From contig NZ_CP084876.1 in NCBI RefSeq assembly GCF_020525925.1, positions 3,534,001 through 3,598,000 on the forward strand: 64,000 bases of DNA, written 5' to 3'. The notes under the pieces are model-generated. The model did not search any database. It was not told the origin of the DNA and saw only the letters and a program-made list of their open reading frames with translations. Numbering within the stretch: position 1 is the first letter of the stretch; each line of letters opens with the position of its first letter. This document shows positions 27,503 to 37,175 of this stretch, piece after piece. A program made the position numbers and the translations under genes. This stretch comes from Klebsiella quasipneumoniae subsp. quasipneumoniae (GTDB taxonomy: Bacteria > Pseudomonadota > Gammaproteobacteria > Enterobacterales > Enterobacteriaceae).

Positions 27503-29362
27503 TTATGCTCTGCCCAGCACATCGGCGGCGTCGCGGGCGACGAAGTGGCCCGGCCCAACCTGCTGCAATGGCGGGCTGGCGATCTCTTCGCCCCGCTTAT
27601 AAATATTGCCCGGAACGTCATCTGACAGCAGGACCCGTTGCGGATGACGGTAGGCCGGGTCGGCCACCGGTACGGCGGCCATGAGCTTACGGGTATAGGG
27701 GTGCTGCGGGTTTTCAAACACCGCGCGGCGCGGGCCGATTTCGACAATCCGGCCGCGATACATCACCGCCACGCGGTGGCTGATGCGCTCCACCACCGCC
27801 ATATCATGGGAAATAAACAGAAACGCGATGCCCATTTCGCGCTGCAGGTCGAGCATCAGATTGATAATCTGCGCCCGAATGGAGACATCCAGGGCCGACA
27901 CCGACTCATCGGCAATCACCACCTTCGGATTAAGCGCCAGCGCGCGGGCAATGCAGATCCGCTGCCGCTGGCCGCCGGAAAAGGCGTGGGGGTAGCGCCA
28001 GGCATGCTCCGGCTGCAGCCCCACGCGCTTAAGCAGCCAGGCGACCCGCTCGCGCGCCGCCTCCCTGTCCAGCAGGCCATGCACCCGCAGCGGCTCCATA
28101 ATCGAATCGCCGACTGTCTGGCGCGGATCGAGCGAGGCGTAAGGGTCCTGAAAAATAAACTGAATATTGCGCCGCAGGGACTGCAGCTTGCTGCCGGAGA
28201 GGGTATCGATCCGCTGACCATCGAAGGTAATGGTGCCCCCCTGGGTCTCAACCAGCCTCAGCAGCGCCCGGCCGGTAGTCGACTTGCCGCAGCCGGACTC
28301 CCCCACCAGCGACAGGGTCTCTCCCGGCCAGAGATCAAAACTCACCTTCTCCACCGCATGCACTTCGCGCGTCACGCGATTGAGCAGTCCGCCGCGCACC
28401 GGAAAACGGGCCACCAGATCGCGCACCTGCAGAATAGGCTCCCCCGCCACCACCGTGTCTGGCGTGTCTGTCTCCGCCAGCGGCTGCCCCGGTAGCGGGA
28501 AGCGGCGCGGCAGATCCTGACCGCGCATCTCCCCCAGCCGGGGGACCGCCGCCAACAGCGACTGCGTATAAGGATGCTGCGGTGAACGGAAAATCTCCTC
28601 GACGCTGCCGGTCTCCACCGCCTCGCCGCGATACATGACCAGCACCCGATCGGCGATATCGGCCACCACCCCCATGTCGTGGGTGATAAAGATTACCCCC
28701 ATCGCCATCTCCTTTTGCAGGACGGTGATAAGTTGCAAAATTTGCGCCTGAATGGTGACATCCAGCGCCGTGGTCGGCTCGTCGGCAATCAGCACCGCCG
28801 GCCGACAGGAGAGCGCCATGGCGATCATCACCCGCTGGCGCATGCCGCCGGAGAGCTGGTGCGGATAGCGTGAGAGCATCTCTTCCGCCTGGGGAATACG
28901 CACCTGGTCGAGCATCTTTTTCGCCGCGCGCAGCGCCTCTTCGCGCCCCAACCCCTGGTGCAGGCGCAGGGATTCGGCGATCTGCTCGCCGATGGTGAAT
29001 ACCGGGTTCAGCGAGGTCATCGGCTCCTGAAAAATCATCGCCAGATCCGCGCCGCGTACCCGGCGCATTTCGGCCTCCGATTGCTCATTGAGCGCGATCA
29101 CCTGCCGGTTGCGCCGTCGCAGCCACAGCCCCTCGCTGCTCACCTCGCTGCTGGCGGCGTCAAGCAGACGCATCAGCGCCAGCGCGGTGACCGATTTTCC
29201 CGAACCGGACTCCCCGACAATCGCCAGCGTCTCGCCGCGGCGCAGGCTGAAGGAAAGCTGACGCACGGCCTGCACCTCTGGCGCATCCTGCTGGCGGAAC
29301 GCCACGTTCAGGTTGCGCACCACCAGTACTTCGCAGGTATCCGTTTCGTGAGTTTGCGGCAC
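27503..29362 (-). CDS. gsiA: Glutathione ABC transporter ATPase GsiA
   Basis: Cytoplasmic double ATPase of the glutathione importer: two OppD/OppF-like cassettes fused in one chain of 619 residues. Walker A motifs are GESGSGKS (first half) and GESGCGKS (second half); signatures are LSGGMRQR and FSGGQRQR; both halves end in oligopeptide-transporter C-terminal regions ([22 protein letters not shown]). I chose the GTG at 29362 ([10 protein letters not shown]), behind GGGAGAGGAG and 16 bases after iaaA; longer starts would overlap iaaA. Confidence 0.94.
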   Translation of the reverse strand: MPQTHETDTCEVLVVRNLNVAFRQQDAPEVQAVRQLSFSLRRGETLAIVGESGSGKSVTALALMRLLDAASSEVSSEGLWLRRRNRQVIALNEQSEAEMRRVRGADLAMIFQEPMTSLNPVFTIGEQIAESLRLHQGLGREEALRAAKKMLDQVRIPQAEEMLSRYPHQLSGGMRQRVMIAMALSCRPAVLIADEPTTALDVTIQAQILQLITVLQKEMAMGVIFITHDMGVVADIADRVLVMYRGEAVETGSVEEIFRSPQHPYTQSLLAAVPRLGEMRGQDLPRRFPLPGQPLAETDTPDTVVAGEPILQVRDLVARFPVRGGLLNRVTREVHAVEKVSFDLWPGETLSLVGESGCGKSTTGRALLRLVETQGGTITFDGQRIDTLSGSKLQSLRRNIQFIFQDPYASLDPRQTVGDSIMEPLRVHGLLDREAARERVAWLLKRVGLQPEHAWRYPHAFSGGQRQRICIARALALNPKVVIADESVSALDVSIRAQIINLMLDLQREMGIAFLFISHDMAVVERISHRVAVMYRGRIVEIGPRRAVFENPQHPYTRKLMAAVPVADPAYRHPQRVLLSDDVPGNIYKRGEEIASPPLQQVGPGHFVARDAADVLGRA

Positions 29363-29378
29363 TCTCCTCTCCCTTGTT

Positions 29379-30320
29379 CTATTCGCGATAAATGCCAATG
29401 GTCGGCGTATCGCCGGCATAGCACCAGGCGCGGTACATGCCTTCGCTGTTAAACGGTAAAACGACGTTGCCTTCGCGATCGACGGCAATCAGCCCGCCGC
29501 TGCCGCCGAGGGCCGGCAGCTTCTCCATCACCACCCGCTCGCAGGCGGAATAGAGACTGAGCTGACCGTACTCCATCAGGGCGGCGATATCGTAGGCCGC
29601 CAGGGTACGCATAAAGACTTCGCCGGTGCCGGTGCAGGAGACCGCCACGCTGGCGTTGTTGGCGTAGCACCCCGCGCCCGGCAGCGGGCTGTCGCCGACG
29701 CGTCCGGGCAGTTTGTTGGTCATGCCGCCGGTGGAGGTCGCCGCCGCCAGATTGCCGGCCAGATCGAGCGCCACCGCCCCGACGGTGCCCATTTTCTGCC
29801 GTTCGTCGAGCGGAGCGGCGTGATGGTCAAGGATGATCTCCCCGCCCGCTTTCGCCTCCTGCAGCTGCAGCAGACGCTCGGGGGTGGAAAAGAGATCGTT
29901 ATCGACGCGCGCCATTCCGTGGGAGAAGGCGAAATTTTCCGCCCCCTCGCCGATCAGCAGCACGTGCGGGCTCTCCTCCAGCACCAGACGCGCCGCCAGC
30001 ACCGGATTACGTAGATGTTTGACCCCGGCCACCGCCCCCGCCTGCAGGCTGTAGCCGTCCATCACGCAGGCGTCCAGCTCGTGGGTTTGATCGTGGGTAA
30101 ATACCGAGCCCATCCCGGCGTTAAACAGCGGACACTCCTCCAGCAGACGGACGGCCTCGGTCACGGCATCCAGCGCACTGGCGCCTGCAGCCAACATTTT
30201 CTGCCCGCTTTCGACGATAGCCGACAGCGCCGCCACGTACTCCCGCTCCCGCTCCGGCGTCATCTGCGCGCGAGAAATCGCCCCTGCGCCGCCGTGAATT
30301 GCTATAACCGCCTTGCCCAT
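29379..30320 (-). CDS. iaaA: Isoaspartyl peptidase / L-asparaginase IaaA
   Basis: Ntn-hydrolase precursor that self-cleaves to give a new N-terminal threonine, then degrades isoaspartyl dipeptides and asparagine. It has 313 residues starting [16 protein letters not shown]. The autocleavage site is [11 protein letters not shown] near residue 170; substrate residues [15 protein letters not shown] and GTGEVF are intact. The C-terminus is about 8 residues shorter than in E. coli, outside the active site. It leads the iaaA-gsiABCD operon, consistent with peptide and glutathione salvage. Confidence 0.95.
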   Translation of the reverse strand: MGKAVIAIHGGAGAISRAQMTPEREREYVAALSAIVESGQKMLAAGASALDAVTEAVRLLEECPLFNAGMGSVFTHDQTHELDACVMDGYSLQAGAVAGVKHLRNPVLAARLVLEESPHVLLIGEGAENFAFSHGMARVDNDLFSTPERLLQLQEAKAGGEIILDHHAAPLDERQKMGTVGAVALDLAGNLAAATSTGGMTNKLPGRVGDSPLPGAGCYANNASVAVSCTGTGEVFMRTLAAYDIAALMEYGQLSLYSACERVVMEKLPALGGSGGLIAVDREGNVVLPFNSEGMYRAWCYAGDTPTIGIYRE

Positions 30321-30555
30321 TTCGCCAGTCCTTAACGATGAAGTGGATAGCCCCCGCCCTGTCGTACCGCGTCGCGGCACCGGTCACGTCAGGAATAAGG
30401 GTATTGATATCATTATATTGCTGAATGCCTTATACAATTTTTGAATATAGAAAGAGCGGCGGTCGATGTAAAGCCTCGTACCCAGGTGGCATACAGCCCG
30501 CGCCGCTTTTCTGCCATAATAGGCGTTTTCGCCGTTTTGCCCGCAGGAGTGACCC

Positions 30556-31791
30556 ATGGATTTTACCGCCGGACTGATGCCGCTCGACACAGCCCTCACC
30601 CAGATGCTCGATCGTATTACGCCGCTGAGCGCGACGGAAACTGTACCGCTGTTGCAGGCCTTCGCGCGCGTCACCGCCCATGACATTATCTCCCCGCTGG
30701 ATGTCCCCGGCTTTGATAACGCGGCGATGGATGGCTATGCCGTCCGGTTGAGCGACCTCAACGACGGCGCGGCCCTGCCGGTCGCCGGGAAGGCCTTTGC
30801 CGGCCAGCCGTTTCACGACGCCTGGCCCACCGGCACCTGTATCCGCATCATGACCGGCGCGCCGGTGCCTGCGGGCTGCGACGCGGTAGTCATGCAGGAA
30901 GAGACCGAACAGACCGACGCCGGCGTGCGCTTTGCCGCGCCGGTGAAAGCCGGGCAGCATATTCGCCGCCGCGGGGAAGATATCGCCCACGGCGCGGTGG
31001 TCTTCCCGGCGGGAACGCCGCTGACGGTAGCCGAGCTGCCGGTGCTGGCCTCGCTGGGCATTGCCGACGTCGAGGTGGTGCGCAAGGTTCGCGTCGCGGT
31101 CTTCTCGACCGGCGATGAGCTGCAGCTGCCGGGTCAACCGCTTGGCGACGGCCAGATTTACGATACCAACCGCCTGGCGGTGCATCTGATGCTCGAACAG
31201 CTGGGCTGCGAGGTCATTAACCTCGGCATTATTCCTGACGATCCGACGCAACTGCGTGAGGCCTTTATCGCCGCCGACCAGCAGGCCGACGTGGTCATCA
31301 GCTCCGGTGGCGTCTCGGTGGGCGAAGCCGACTACACCAAAACCATTCTTGAAGAGCTGGGGGAGATCGGCTTCTGGAAGCTGGCGATCAAGCCGGGCAA
31401 ACCCTTCGCCTTCGGCAAGCTCAGCAGCAGCTGGTTCTGCGGCCTGCCGGGCAACCCGGTTTCCGCCACCGTCACCTTCTGTCAGCTGGTACAGCCGCTG
31501 CTGGCGAAGCTCTCCGGTAAGCACGGTCCGCTTCAGGCGACCCGCCTGCGGGTGCGGGCCGCCGCGCGGCTGAAAAAGTCCCCGGGCCGCCTCGATTTTC
31601 AGCGCGGTATTCTGCAGCGCAACCCGGACGGCGAGCTGGTGGTGACCACCACCGGTCATCAGGGCTCGCACATTTTCAGCTCTTTCAGCCTCGGCAACTG
31701 CTTTATCGTGCTGGAGCGCGAGCGCGGCCACGTTGAAGCGGGCGAATGGGTCGACGTCGAACCGTTCAGCCATCTGTTTGGGGGGCTGTAA
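30556..31791 (+). CDS. moeA: Molybdopterin molybdenumtransferase MoeA
   Basis: Cytoplasmic enzyme inserting molybdate into adenylylated molybdopterin, the last step of Moco assembly. It has 411 residues. The N-terminal domain has [16 protein letters not shown]; the central MoCF_biosynth domain (about 180-320) has [17 protein letters not shown] and [12 protein letters not shown]; the C-terminal beta-barrel starts near 330. The ribosome site GGAG is present. It is divergent from iaaA over 235 bases. The stop overlaps the moeB start by one base. Confidence 0.97.
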   Translation: MDFTAGLMPLDTALTQMLDRITPLSATETVPLLQAFARVTAHDIISPLDVPGFDNAAMDGYAVRLSDLNDGAALPVAGKAFAGQPFHDAWPTGTCIRIMTGAPVPAGCDAVVMQEETEQTDAGVRFAAPVKAGQHIRRRGEDIAHGAVVFPAGTPLTVAELPVLASLGIADVEVVRKVRVAVFSTGDELQLPGQPLGDGQIYDTNRLAVHLMLEQLGCEVINLGIIPDDPTQLREAFIAADQQADVVISSGGVSVGEADYTKTILEELGEIGFWKLAIKPGKPFAFGKLSSSWFCGLPGNPVSATVTFCQLVQPLLAKLSGKHGPLQATRLRVRAAARLKKSPGRLDFQRGILQRNPDGELVVTTTGHQGSHIFSSFSLGNCFIVLERERGHVEAGEWVDVEPFSHLFGGL

Positions 31792-32546
31792 TGGCCGTGG
31801 AGCTGAGCGATGAAGAGATGCTGCGCTATAACCGACAGATTGTTTTGCGCGGTTTTGATTTTGACGGCCAGGAGCGGCTAAAGGCCGCTCGCGTGCTGGT
31901 GGTCGGCCTCGGCGGACTTGGCTGCGCCGCCGCGCAGTATCTGGCCGCCGCCGGGGTGGGGCAGCTCACCCTGCTCGATTTCGACACCGTCTCGCTCTCT
32001 AATCTGCAACGCCAGACGCTGCACAGCGACGCCGCCATCGGCCAGCCGAAGGTGGACTCCGCCCGCGAGGCGCTGGCGCGCATTAATCCGCACGTTCATC
32101 TGGTGCCGCTCAATGCCTTACTGGACGAAGCGGCGCTGGCGGGGCAGATTGCCGGGCACGATCTGGTGCTCGACTGCACCGACAACGTCGCCATTCGTAA
32201 CCAGCTCAACGCCGGCTGCTTCCGCCACCAAACCCCGCTGGTTTCCGGGGCGGCGATCCGTATGGAGGGGCAGATCAGCGTCTTCACGTATCAGGAGGGC
32301 GAACCCTGCTACCGCTGCCTGAGCCGCCTGTTTGGCGAAAACGCCCTCACCTGCGTCGAAGCCGGCGTGATGGCCCCGCTGGTGGGCACTATCGGTTCCC
32401 TGCAGGCGATGGAGGCCATTAAGCTGTTGACCGGCTACGGCACGCCCGCCAGCGGGAAAATCGTGATGTACGACGCCATGACCTGCCAGTTTCGTGAAAT
32501 GAAGCTGATGCGCCACCCGCAGTGCGAGGTATGCGGTACGCGCTAA
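31791..32546 (+). CDS. moeB: Molybdopterin-synthase adenylyltransferase MoeB
   Basis: E1-like enzyme that adenylates the C-terminal glycine of MoaD with ATP, in molybdopterin synthesis. It has 251 residues. The nucleotide loop is GLGGLG at 39-44, the adenylation core includes DFDTVSLSNLQRQ, and zinc ligands are in CYRC and CEVC. The start at 31791 (ATG within TAATG) gives the known N-terminus; an earlier in-frame start lies inside moeA. K-12 has fsaA between ybiY and moeB; here there is no such gene. Confidence 0.96.
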   Translation: MAVELSDEEMLRYNRQIVLRGFDFDGQERLKAARVLVVGLGGLGCAAAQYLAAAGVGQLTLLDFDTVSLSNLQRQTLHSDAAIGQPKVDSAREALARINPHVHLVPLNALLDEAALAGQIAGHDLVLDCTDNVAIRNQLNAGCFRHQTPLVSGAAIRMEGQISVFTYQEGEPCYRCLSRLFGENALTCVEAGVMAPLVGTIGSLQAMEAIKLLTGYGTPASGKIVMYDAMTCQFREMKLMRHPQCEVCGTR

Positions 32547-32651
32547 CGTTCAGCCGCCGGCGAGGGTCGTCGCCGGTGAAGTTGTGACCTCTGCCGTTAT
32601 TCTATCCCCTGGCGATTATCGCCATCCCGCTTGTTGATTTGCGTCAATATA

Positions 32652-32667
32652 ACTTTCATTCGAAAGT
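32652..32667. promoter_or_regulatory. Palindromic box upstream of ybiY-ybiW
   Basis: ACTTTC-ATTC-GAAAGT is a dyad with 6-base arms, 36 bases before the ybiY start. The same box occurs before ybiV and ybiU and as a half-site before the lacI-type gene, so it is probably a shared operator. Confidence 0.7.
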
Positions 32668-32702
32668 GTTTTTATATTCATACGCAAACAAGAGGGTAAG
32701 CC

Positions 32703-33602
32703 ATGATCTTCAATATCCAGCGCTATTCCACCCATGACGGCCCAGGGATCCGCACCGTCGTCTTCCTGAAAGGCTGCTCGCTGGGCTGCCGCTGGTGCCA
32801 GAACCCGGAGAGCCGCGCCCGCAGCGAAGACCTGCTGTATGACCCGCGCCTGTGCCTGGCTGGCTGCGAGCTGTGCCAGCAGGCGGCGCCGGCGGTTACC
32901 ACCCGCACCCTCGAGGGTCTGATCATTCACCGGCAACACGTTAACGACAGCCATATCGCCGCGCTGCGCGACTGCTGCCCCACCACCGCGCTCACGGTGT
33001 GCGGCGAGGAGAAGAGCGTCGAGGAGATCATGGCGACGGTGCTGCGCGATAAACCCTTTTACGATCGCAGCGGCGGCGGCATCACCCTTTCCGGCGGCGA
33101 ACCCTTTATGAACCCGGCCCTGGCGCAGGCGCTGTTGGAGGCCAGCCATCAGGCGGGTATCCATACCGCTGTGGAAACCTGCCTGCACGTACCGTGGAAA
33201 TACATTGAGCCGGCTTTACCCTTCATCGACCTGTTTCTCGCCGACCTGAAGCACGTCGACGAGGCCGTTTTCAGGCAGTGGACCGACGGCAGCGCCCGCC
33301 GGGTGCTGGACAACCTGCAGCACCTGGCGCAGGCGGGGAAAAACATCATTATTCGCGTGCCGTTAATCCAGGGATTCAACGCCAGCGAAGCCGACATTAC
33401 CGCCATCACTGATTTTGCCGCCGACCGCCTGCGGGTCAGCGAAATCCATTTCCTGCCCTACCACACGCTGGGAATGAATAAATACCAGTTACTCAGTCAG
33501 CCCTACACCGCACCGGATAAACCGCTGGATGCTCCCGAGCTGCTCGCCTTTGCGCAGGATTATGCGCGGAGCAAGGGGCTAACGGCGATCTTACGAGGAT
33601 AA
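32703..33602 (+). CDS. ybiY: Glycyl-radical enzyme activase YbiY
   Basis: Radical-SAM enzyme that installs the glycyl radical on its partner YbiW under anaerobic conditions. It has 299 residues. The SAM cluster motif CSLGCRWC has C25, C29 and C32; an inserted ferredoxin-like region (about 50-100) has extra cysteines (CLAGCELCQ and [10 protein letters not shown]) for auxiliary clusters. The GRE-activase motif [12 protein letters not shown] follows. It is five bases upstream of ybiW in the same unit. Historically annotated pyruvate formate-lyase 3 activating enzyme. Confidence 0.93.
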   Translation: MIFNIQRYSTHDGPGIRTVVFLKGCSLGCRWCQNPESRARSEDLLYDPRLCLAGCELCQQAAPAVTTRTLEGLIIHRQHVNDSHIAALRDCCPTTALTVCGEEKSVEEIMATVLRDKPFYDRSGGGITLSGGEPFMNPALAQALLEASHQAGIHTAVETCLHVPWKYIEPALPFIDLFLADLKHVDEAVFRQWTDGSARRVLDNLQHLAQAGKNIIIRVPLIQGFNASEADITAITDFAADRLRVSEIHFLPYHTLGMNKYQLLSQPYTAPDKPLDAPELLAFAQDYARSKGLTAILRG

Positions 33603-33607
33603 CCCCT

Positions 33608-36040
33608 ATGACTACCCTGAAACTCAACACCCTCAGCGCCCGTATCCAGGCCCATAAAATGGCGCTGGTGCATATCGTCAAGCCGCCGGTCTGTACCGAA
33701 CGCGCCCGCCACTATACCGAGATGTATCAGCAGCATCTTGATAAGCCGATCCCGGTGCGCCGCGCCCTGGCCCTCGCTCACCACCTGGCCGAGCGCACCA
33801 TCTGGATCAAGCACGATGAGCTGATCGTCGGCAACCAGGCCAGCGAAGTGCGCGCCGCGCCGATCTTCCCGGAATACACCGTCAGCTGGATCGAGAAAGA
33901 GATCGACGATCTCGCCGACCGCCCCGGCGCCGGCTTCGCGGTCAGCGAAGAGAACAAGCGCGTACTGCACGAAGTGTGCCCGTGGTGGCGCGGCCAGACC
34001 GTGCAGGACCGCTGCTACGGCATGTTTACCGATGAGCAGAAAGCGCTCCTCGCCACCGGCATTATTAAGGCCGAGGGCAACATGACCTCCGGCGACGCTC
34101 ACCTGGCGGTCAACTACCCGCTGCTGCTGGAGAAAGGACTGGACGGCATGCGCGCGAAAGTCGCCGAACGCCGGTCGCGCATCAACCTGACGGTGCTGGA
34201 AGACCTGCACGGCGAACAGTTCCTGAAAGCGATTGATATTGTGCTGGCGGCGGTCAGCGACCACAGCAAACGCTTTGCCGCGCTGGCGCGCGAGATGGCG
34301 ACGGCAGAATCCCGTGACGCACGCCGCGATGAGCTGCTGGCGATTGCCGAAAACTGCAATATCATCGCCCATGAGCCGCCGAAGACCTTCTGGCAGGCGC
34401 TGCAGCTGTGCTACTTCATTCAGCTGATCCTGCAGATTGAATCCAATGGCCACTCGGTCTCGTTTGGCCGCATGGACCAGTACCTCTATCCGTACTACCG
34501 CCGCGACGTTGAGCTACAGCAATCGTTGGATCGCGAACAGGCCATTGAGCTGCTGCACAGCTGCTGGCTGAAGCTGCTGGAGGTCAACAAGATCCGCTCC
34601 GGCTCGCACTCCAAGGCCTCAGCCGGCAGCCCGCTGTATCAGAACGTCACCATCGGCGGCCAGAACCTGGTGGACGGCCAGCCGCAGGACGCGGTCAACC
34701 CGCTGTCGTACGCCATTCTGGAATCCTGCGGTCGTCTGCGCTCGACCCAGCCGAACCTCAGCGTGCGCTACCACGCCGGAATGAGCAACGACTTCCTCGA
34801 CGCCTGCGTCCAGGTGATCCGCTGCGGCTTCGGCATGCCGGCGTTTAATAACGACGAAATCGTGATCCCGGAATTTATCAAGCTGGGAATCGAGCCGCAG
34901 GATGCCTACGATTATGCGGCCATCGGCTGCATCGAAACCGCGGTCGGCGGCAAATGGGGTTATCGCTGCACCGGCATGAGCTTCATCAACTTCGCGCGGG
35001 TGATGCTGGCGACGCTGGAAGGCGGCCGCGATGCCACCAGCGGCCAGGTGTTCCTGCCGCAGGAGCACGCCCTGTCGAAAGGCAACTTCACTAACTTCGA
35101 CGAGGTGCTGGCCGACTGGGACAGCCAGATCCGCTACTACACCCGTAAGTCGATTGAGATTGAGTATGTGGTCGATACTATGCTGGAAGAGAACGTCCAC
35201 GATATTCTCTGTTCGGCGCTGGTGGACGACTGCATCGAACGGGCGAAGAGCATTAAGCAGGGCGGCGCTAAGTATGACTGGGTGTCCGGCCTGCAGGTGG
35301 GCATCGCCAACCTCGGCAACAGCCTGGCGGCGGTGAAAAAGCTGGTCTTCGATCAGGGCGTTATCGGCCAGCAGGAACTGGCGAAGGCGCTGGCGGAAGA
35401 TTTTGACGGCCTGACCCACGAGCAGCTGCGCCAGCGGTTGATCAACGGCGCGCCGAAGTACGGTAACGATGATGACAGCGTGGACGCATTGCTGGCGCGG
35501 GCCTACCAGACCTATATCGACGAGCTGAAGCAGTATCACAACCCGCGCTATGGCCGCGGCCCGATCGGCGGCAACTATTACGCCGGCACGTCCTCTATCT
35601 CCGCCAACGTTCCGTTCGGCGCGCAGACCATGGCGACGCCGGATGGCCGTAAAGCGCACACTCCGCTGGCGGAAGGGGCCAGCCCGGCCTCCGGAACCGA
35701 CCATCTGGGGCCGACGGCGGTCATCAGTTCGGTAGGTAAACTGCCCACCGGGGCGATCCTCGGCGGCGTTCTGCTAAACCAGAAGCTGAATCCGTCCACC
35801 CTGGAAAACGCGTCCGACAAGCAGAAGCTGATGGTGCTGCTGCGCACCTTCTTCGAGGTGCATAAAGGCTGGCATATCCAGTACAACATTGTCTCGCGCG
35901 ACACGCTGCTGGAGGCGAAGAAACATCCTGATCAGTACCGCGATTTGGTGGTGCGCGTCGCCGGGTACTCGGCGTTCTTTACCGCTCTGTCGCCGGATAC
36001 CCAGGACGATATCATCGCCCGTACCGAGCATACGCTGTAG
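33608..36040 (+). CDS. ybiW: Glycyl-radical enzyme YbiW (dehydratase/lyase clade)
   Basis: Cytoplasmic oxygen-sensitive glycyl-radical enzyme of 810 residues. The catalytic loop has C441 and E443 in AAIGCIETAVGG, the GCxE arrangement of dehydratases rather than the CC of true pyruvate formate-lyase; the radical site is G786 in VRVAGYSAFF. Both pyruvate-formate-lyase-like N domain and glycine-radical domain are complete. From memory, recent work assigns YbiW-type enzymes to radical ring opening of 1,5-anhydroglucitol-6-phosphate; I could not verify this. It is cotranscribed with its activase YbiY. Confidence 0.92.
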   Translation: MTTLKLNTLSARIQAHKMALVHIVKPPVCTERARHYTEMYQQHLDKPIPVRRALALAHHLAERTIWIKHDELIVGNQASEVRAAPIFPEYTVSWIEKEIDDLADRPGAGFAVSEENKRVLHEVCPWWRGQTVQDRCYGMFTDEQKALLATGIIKAEGNMTSGDAHLAVNYPLLLEKGLDGMRAKVAERRSRINLTVLEDLHGEQFLKAIDIVLAAVSDHSKRFAALAREMATAESRDARRDELLAIAENCNIIAHEPPKTFWQALQLCYFIQLILQIESNGHSVSFGRMDQYLYPYYRRDVELQQSLDREQAIELLHSCWLKLLEVNKIRSGSHSKASAGSPLYQNVTIGGQNLVDGQPQDAVNPLSYAILESCGRLRSTQPNLSVRYHAGMSNDFLDACVQVIRCGFGMPAFNNDEIVIPEFIKLGIEPQDAYDYAAIGCIETAVGGKWGYRCTGMSFINFARVMLATLEGGRDATSGQVFLPQEHALSKGNFTNFDEVLADWDSQIRYYTRKSIEIEYVVDTMLEENVHDILCSALVDDCIERAKSIKQGGAKYDWVSGLQVGIANLGNSLAAVKKLVFDQGVIGQQELAKALAEDFDGLTHEQLRQRLINGAPKYGNDDDSVDALLARAYQTYIDELKQYHNPRYGRGPIGGNYYAGTSSISANVPFGAQTMATPDGRKAHTPLAEGASPASGTDHLGPTAVISSVGKLPTGAILGGVLLNQKLNPSTLENASDKQKLMVLLRTFFEVHKGWHIQYNIVSRDTLLEAKKHPDQYRDLVVRVAGYSAFFTALSPDTQDDIIARTEHTL

Positions 36041-36135
36041 CCCTTCAGGCCCGCTGGCGCGACGCTTAGCGGGCCTCCCCTGTCCTGCTGGCCGGGAAAG
36101 GCAAGGCCGCCTCCCGGCATTTTCTGAATGCGTGA

Positions 36136-36151
36136 ACTTTCATTCGAAATA
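36136..36151. promoter_or_regulatory. Palindromic box upstream of ybiV
   Basis: ACTTTC-ATTC-GAAATA, 69 bases before the ybiV start. The left arm is identical to the ybiY box; the right arm has changed at the two outer bases. It lies in the 179-base ybiW-ybiV gap, implying ybiV has its own promoter. Confidence 0.65.
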
Positions 36152-36219
36152 AATTTGTGCTCCCCATCACATTGTAATTAGAATGTTACTGGTCGAAGTT
36201 AAGCCAGGAGCATCCCCTT

Positions 36220-37035
36220 ATGACCGTTAAAGTTATCGTCACCGATATGGACGGAACTTTTCTCAATGACGCCAAAACCTACGACCGCTCACGGTTTCTG
36301 GCGCAATTCGCCCAGCTGCAGCAGCGCGGCATTGAATTCGTTGTCGCCAGCGGCAACCAGTACTATCAGCTGATCTCCTTCTTCCCGGAGATCCGCGAGC
36401 AGATCTCGTTCGTCGCCGAAAACGGCGCGCTGGTCTTTGAGCATGGTAAGCAGCTGTTCCACGGCGAACTGACCCGCCACGAATCGCAGGTGGTGATTGG
36501 CGAATTACTCAAAGATCCGCAGCTGAACTTCGTCGCCTGCGGCCTGCACAGCGCCTACGTGAGCGATAACGCCCCGGACGCCTTCGTCGACCTGATGTCA
36601 AAGCACTACCACCGTCTGCAGCGGGTAAGCGACTATCACGCCATCGACGATACGCTGTTCAAATTTTCTCTGAACCTGCCGGACAGCGAGATCCCGCAGC
36701 TGATCGATAAACTGCACGTCTCGCTCGACGGCATTATGAAGCCGGTCACCAGCGGCTTTGGCTTTGTCGATTTGATTATTCCCGGTCTGCATAAAGCCAA
36801 CGGCATCAGCCGCCTGCTCAAGCGCTGGAACCTGTCGCCGCAGCAGTGCGTGGCCATCGGCGACAGCGGCAACGACGCCGAAATGCTGAAGCTGGTGAAA
36901 TACGCTTTCGCCATGGGTAACGCCGCCGACAGCATCAAAGCTATCGCCGGATACGCGACCGACGATAATAATCATGACGGCGCGCTGAACGTCATTCAGG
37001 CCGTCCTCGATAACCGCGATCCCTTCAACGCCTGA
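36220..37035 (+). CDS. ybiV: HAD sugar phosphatase YbiV
   Basis: Cytoplasmic Cof-type HAD phosphatase of 271 residues, known in E. coli to hydrolyse sugar phosphates such as ribose-5-phosphate and glucose-6-phosphate, with phosphotransfer activity. D9 and D11 (VTDMDGTF) are the catalytic pair and [10 protein letters not shown] binds magnesium. It is a close paralogue of YbjI at 12015 in this window. It has its own palindromic box, shared with ybiYW and ybiU, and AGGAG before the start. Here it may dephosphorylate an intermediate or overflow product of the YbiW pathway; inference only. Confidence 0.94.
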   Translation: MTVKVIVTDMDGTFLNDAKTYDRSRFLAQFAQLQQRGIEFVVASGNQYYQLISFFPEIREQISFVAENGALVFEHGKQLFHGELTRHESQVVIGELLKDPQLNFVACGLHSAYVSDNAPDAFVDLMSKHYHRLQRVSDYHAIDDTLFKFSLNLPDSEIPQLIDKLHVSLDGIMKPVTSGFGFVDLIIPGLHKANGISRLLKRWNLSPQQCVAIGDSGNDAEMLKLVKYAFAMGNAADSIKAIAGYATDDNNHDGALNVIQAVLDNRDPFNA

Positions 37036-37144
37036 CCGCTCTCCGGGGCTGCGCGCCCCGGCTTGTCCATTTTGTGCGCCGCAGCAAGATTTTAAACTTG
37101 CATTAACTCCATTTTAACTTAAATTAACGTTTATAAGATTTAAT

Positions 37145-37160
37145 ACTTTCGAATGAAAGA
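37145..37160. promoter_or_regulatory. Palindromic box upstream of ybiU
   Basis: ACTTTC-GAAT-GAAAGA, the reverse orientation of the ybiY box with one outer mismatch, ending 15 bases before the ybiU start. This position would block transcription or initiation directly. Confidence 0.7.
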
Positions 37161-37175
37161 TACAGCGAGGTTATT

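Noticed and set aside
30430..31773. 447-codon minus-strand frame opposite moeA
   Set aside because: It is the antisense of a clearly conserved gene, with His/Arg/Gly-rich composition typical of a high-GC shadow frame.
30321..32546. Moco riboswitch before moeA
   Set aside because: That riboswitch is known upstream of moaA; I could not identify its conserved core in the 235-base iaaA/moeA gap.
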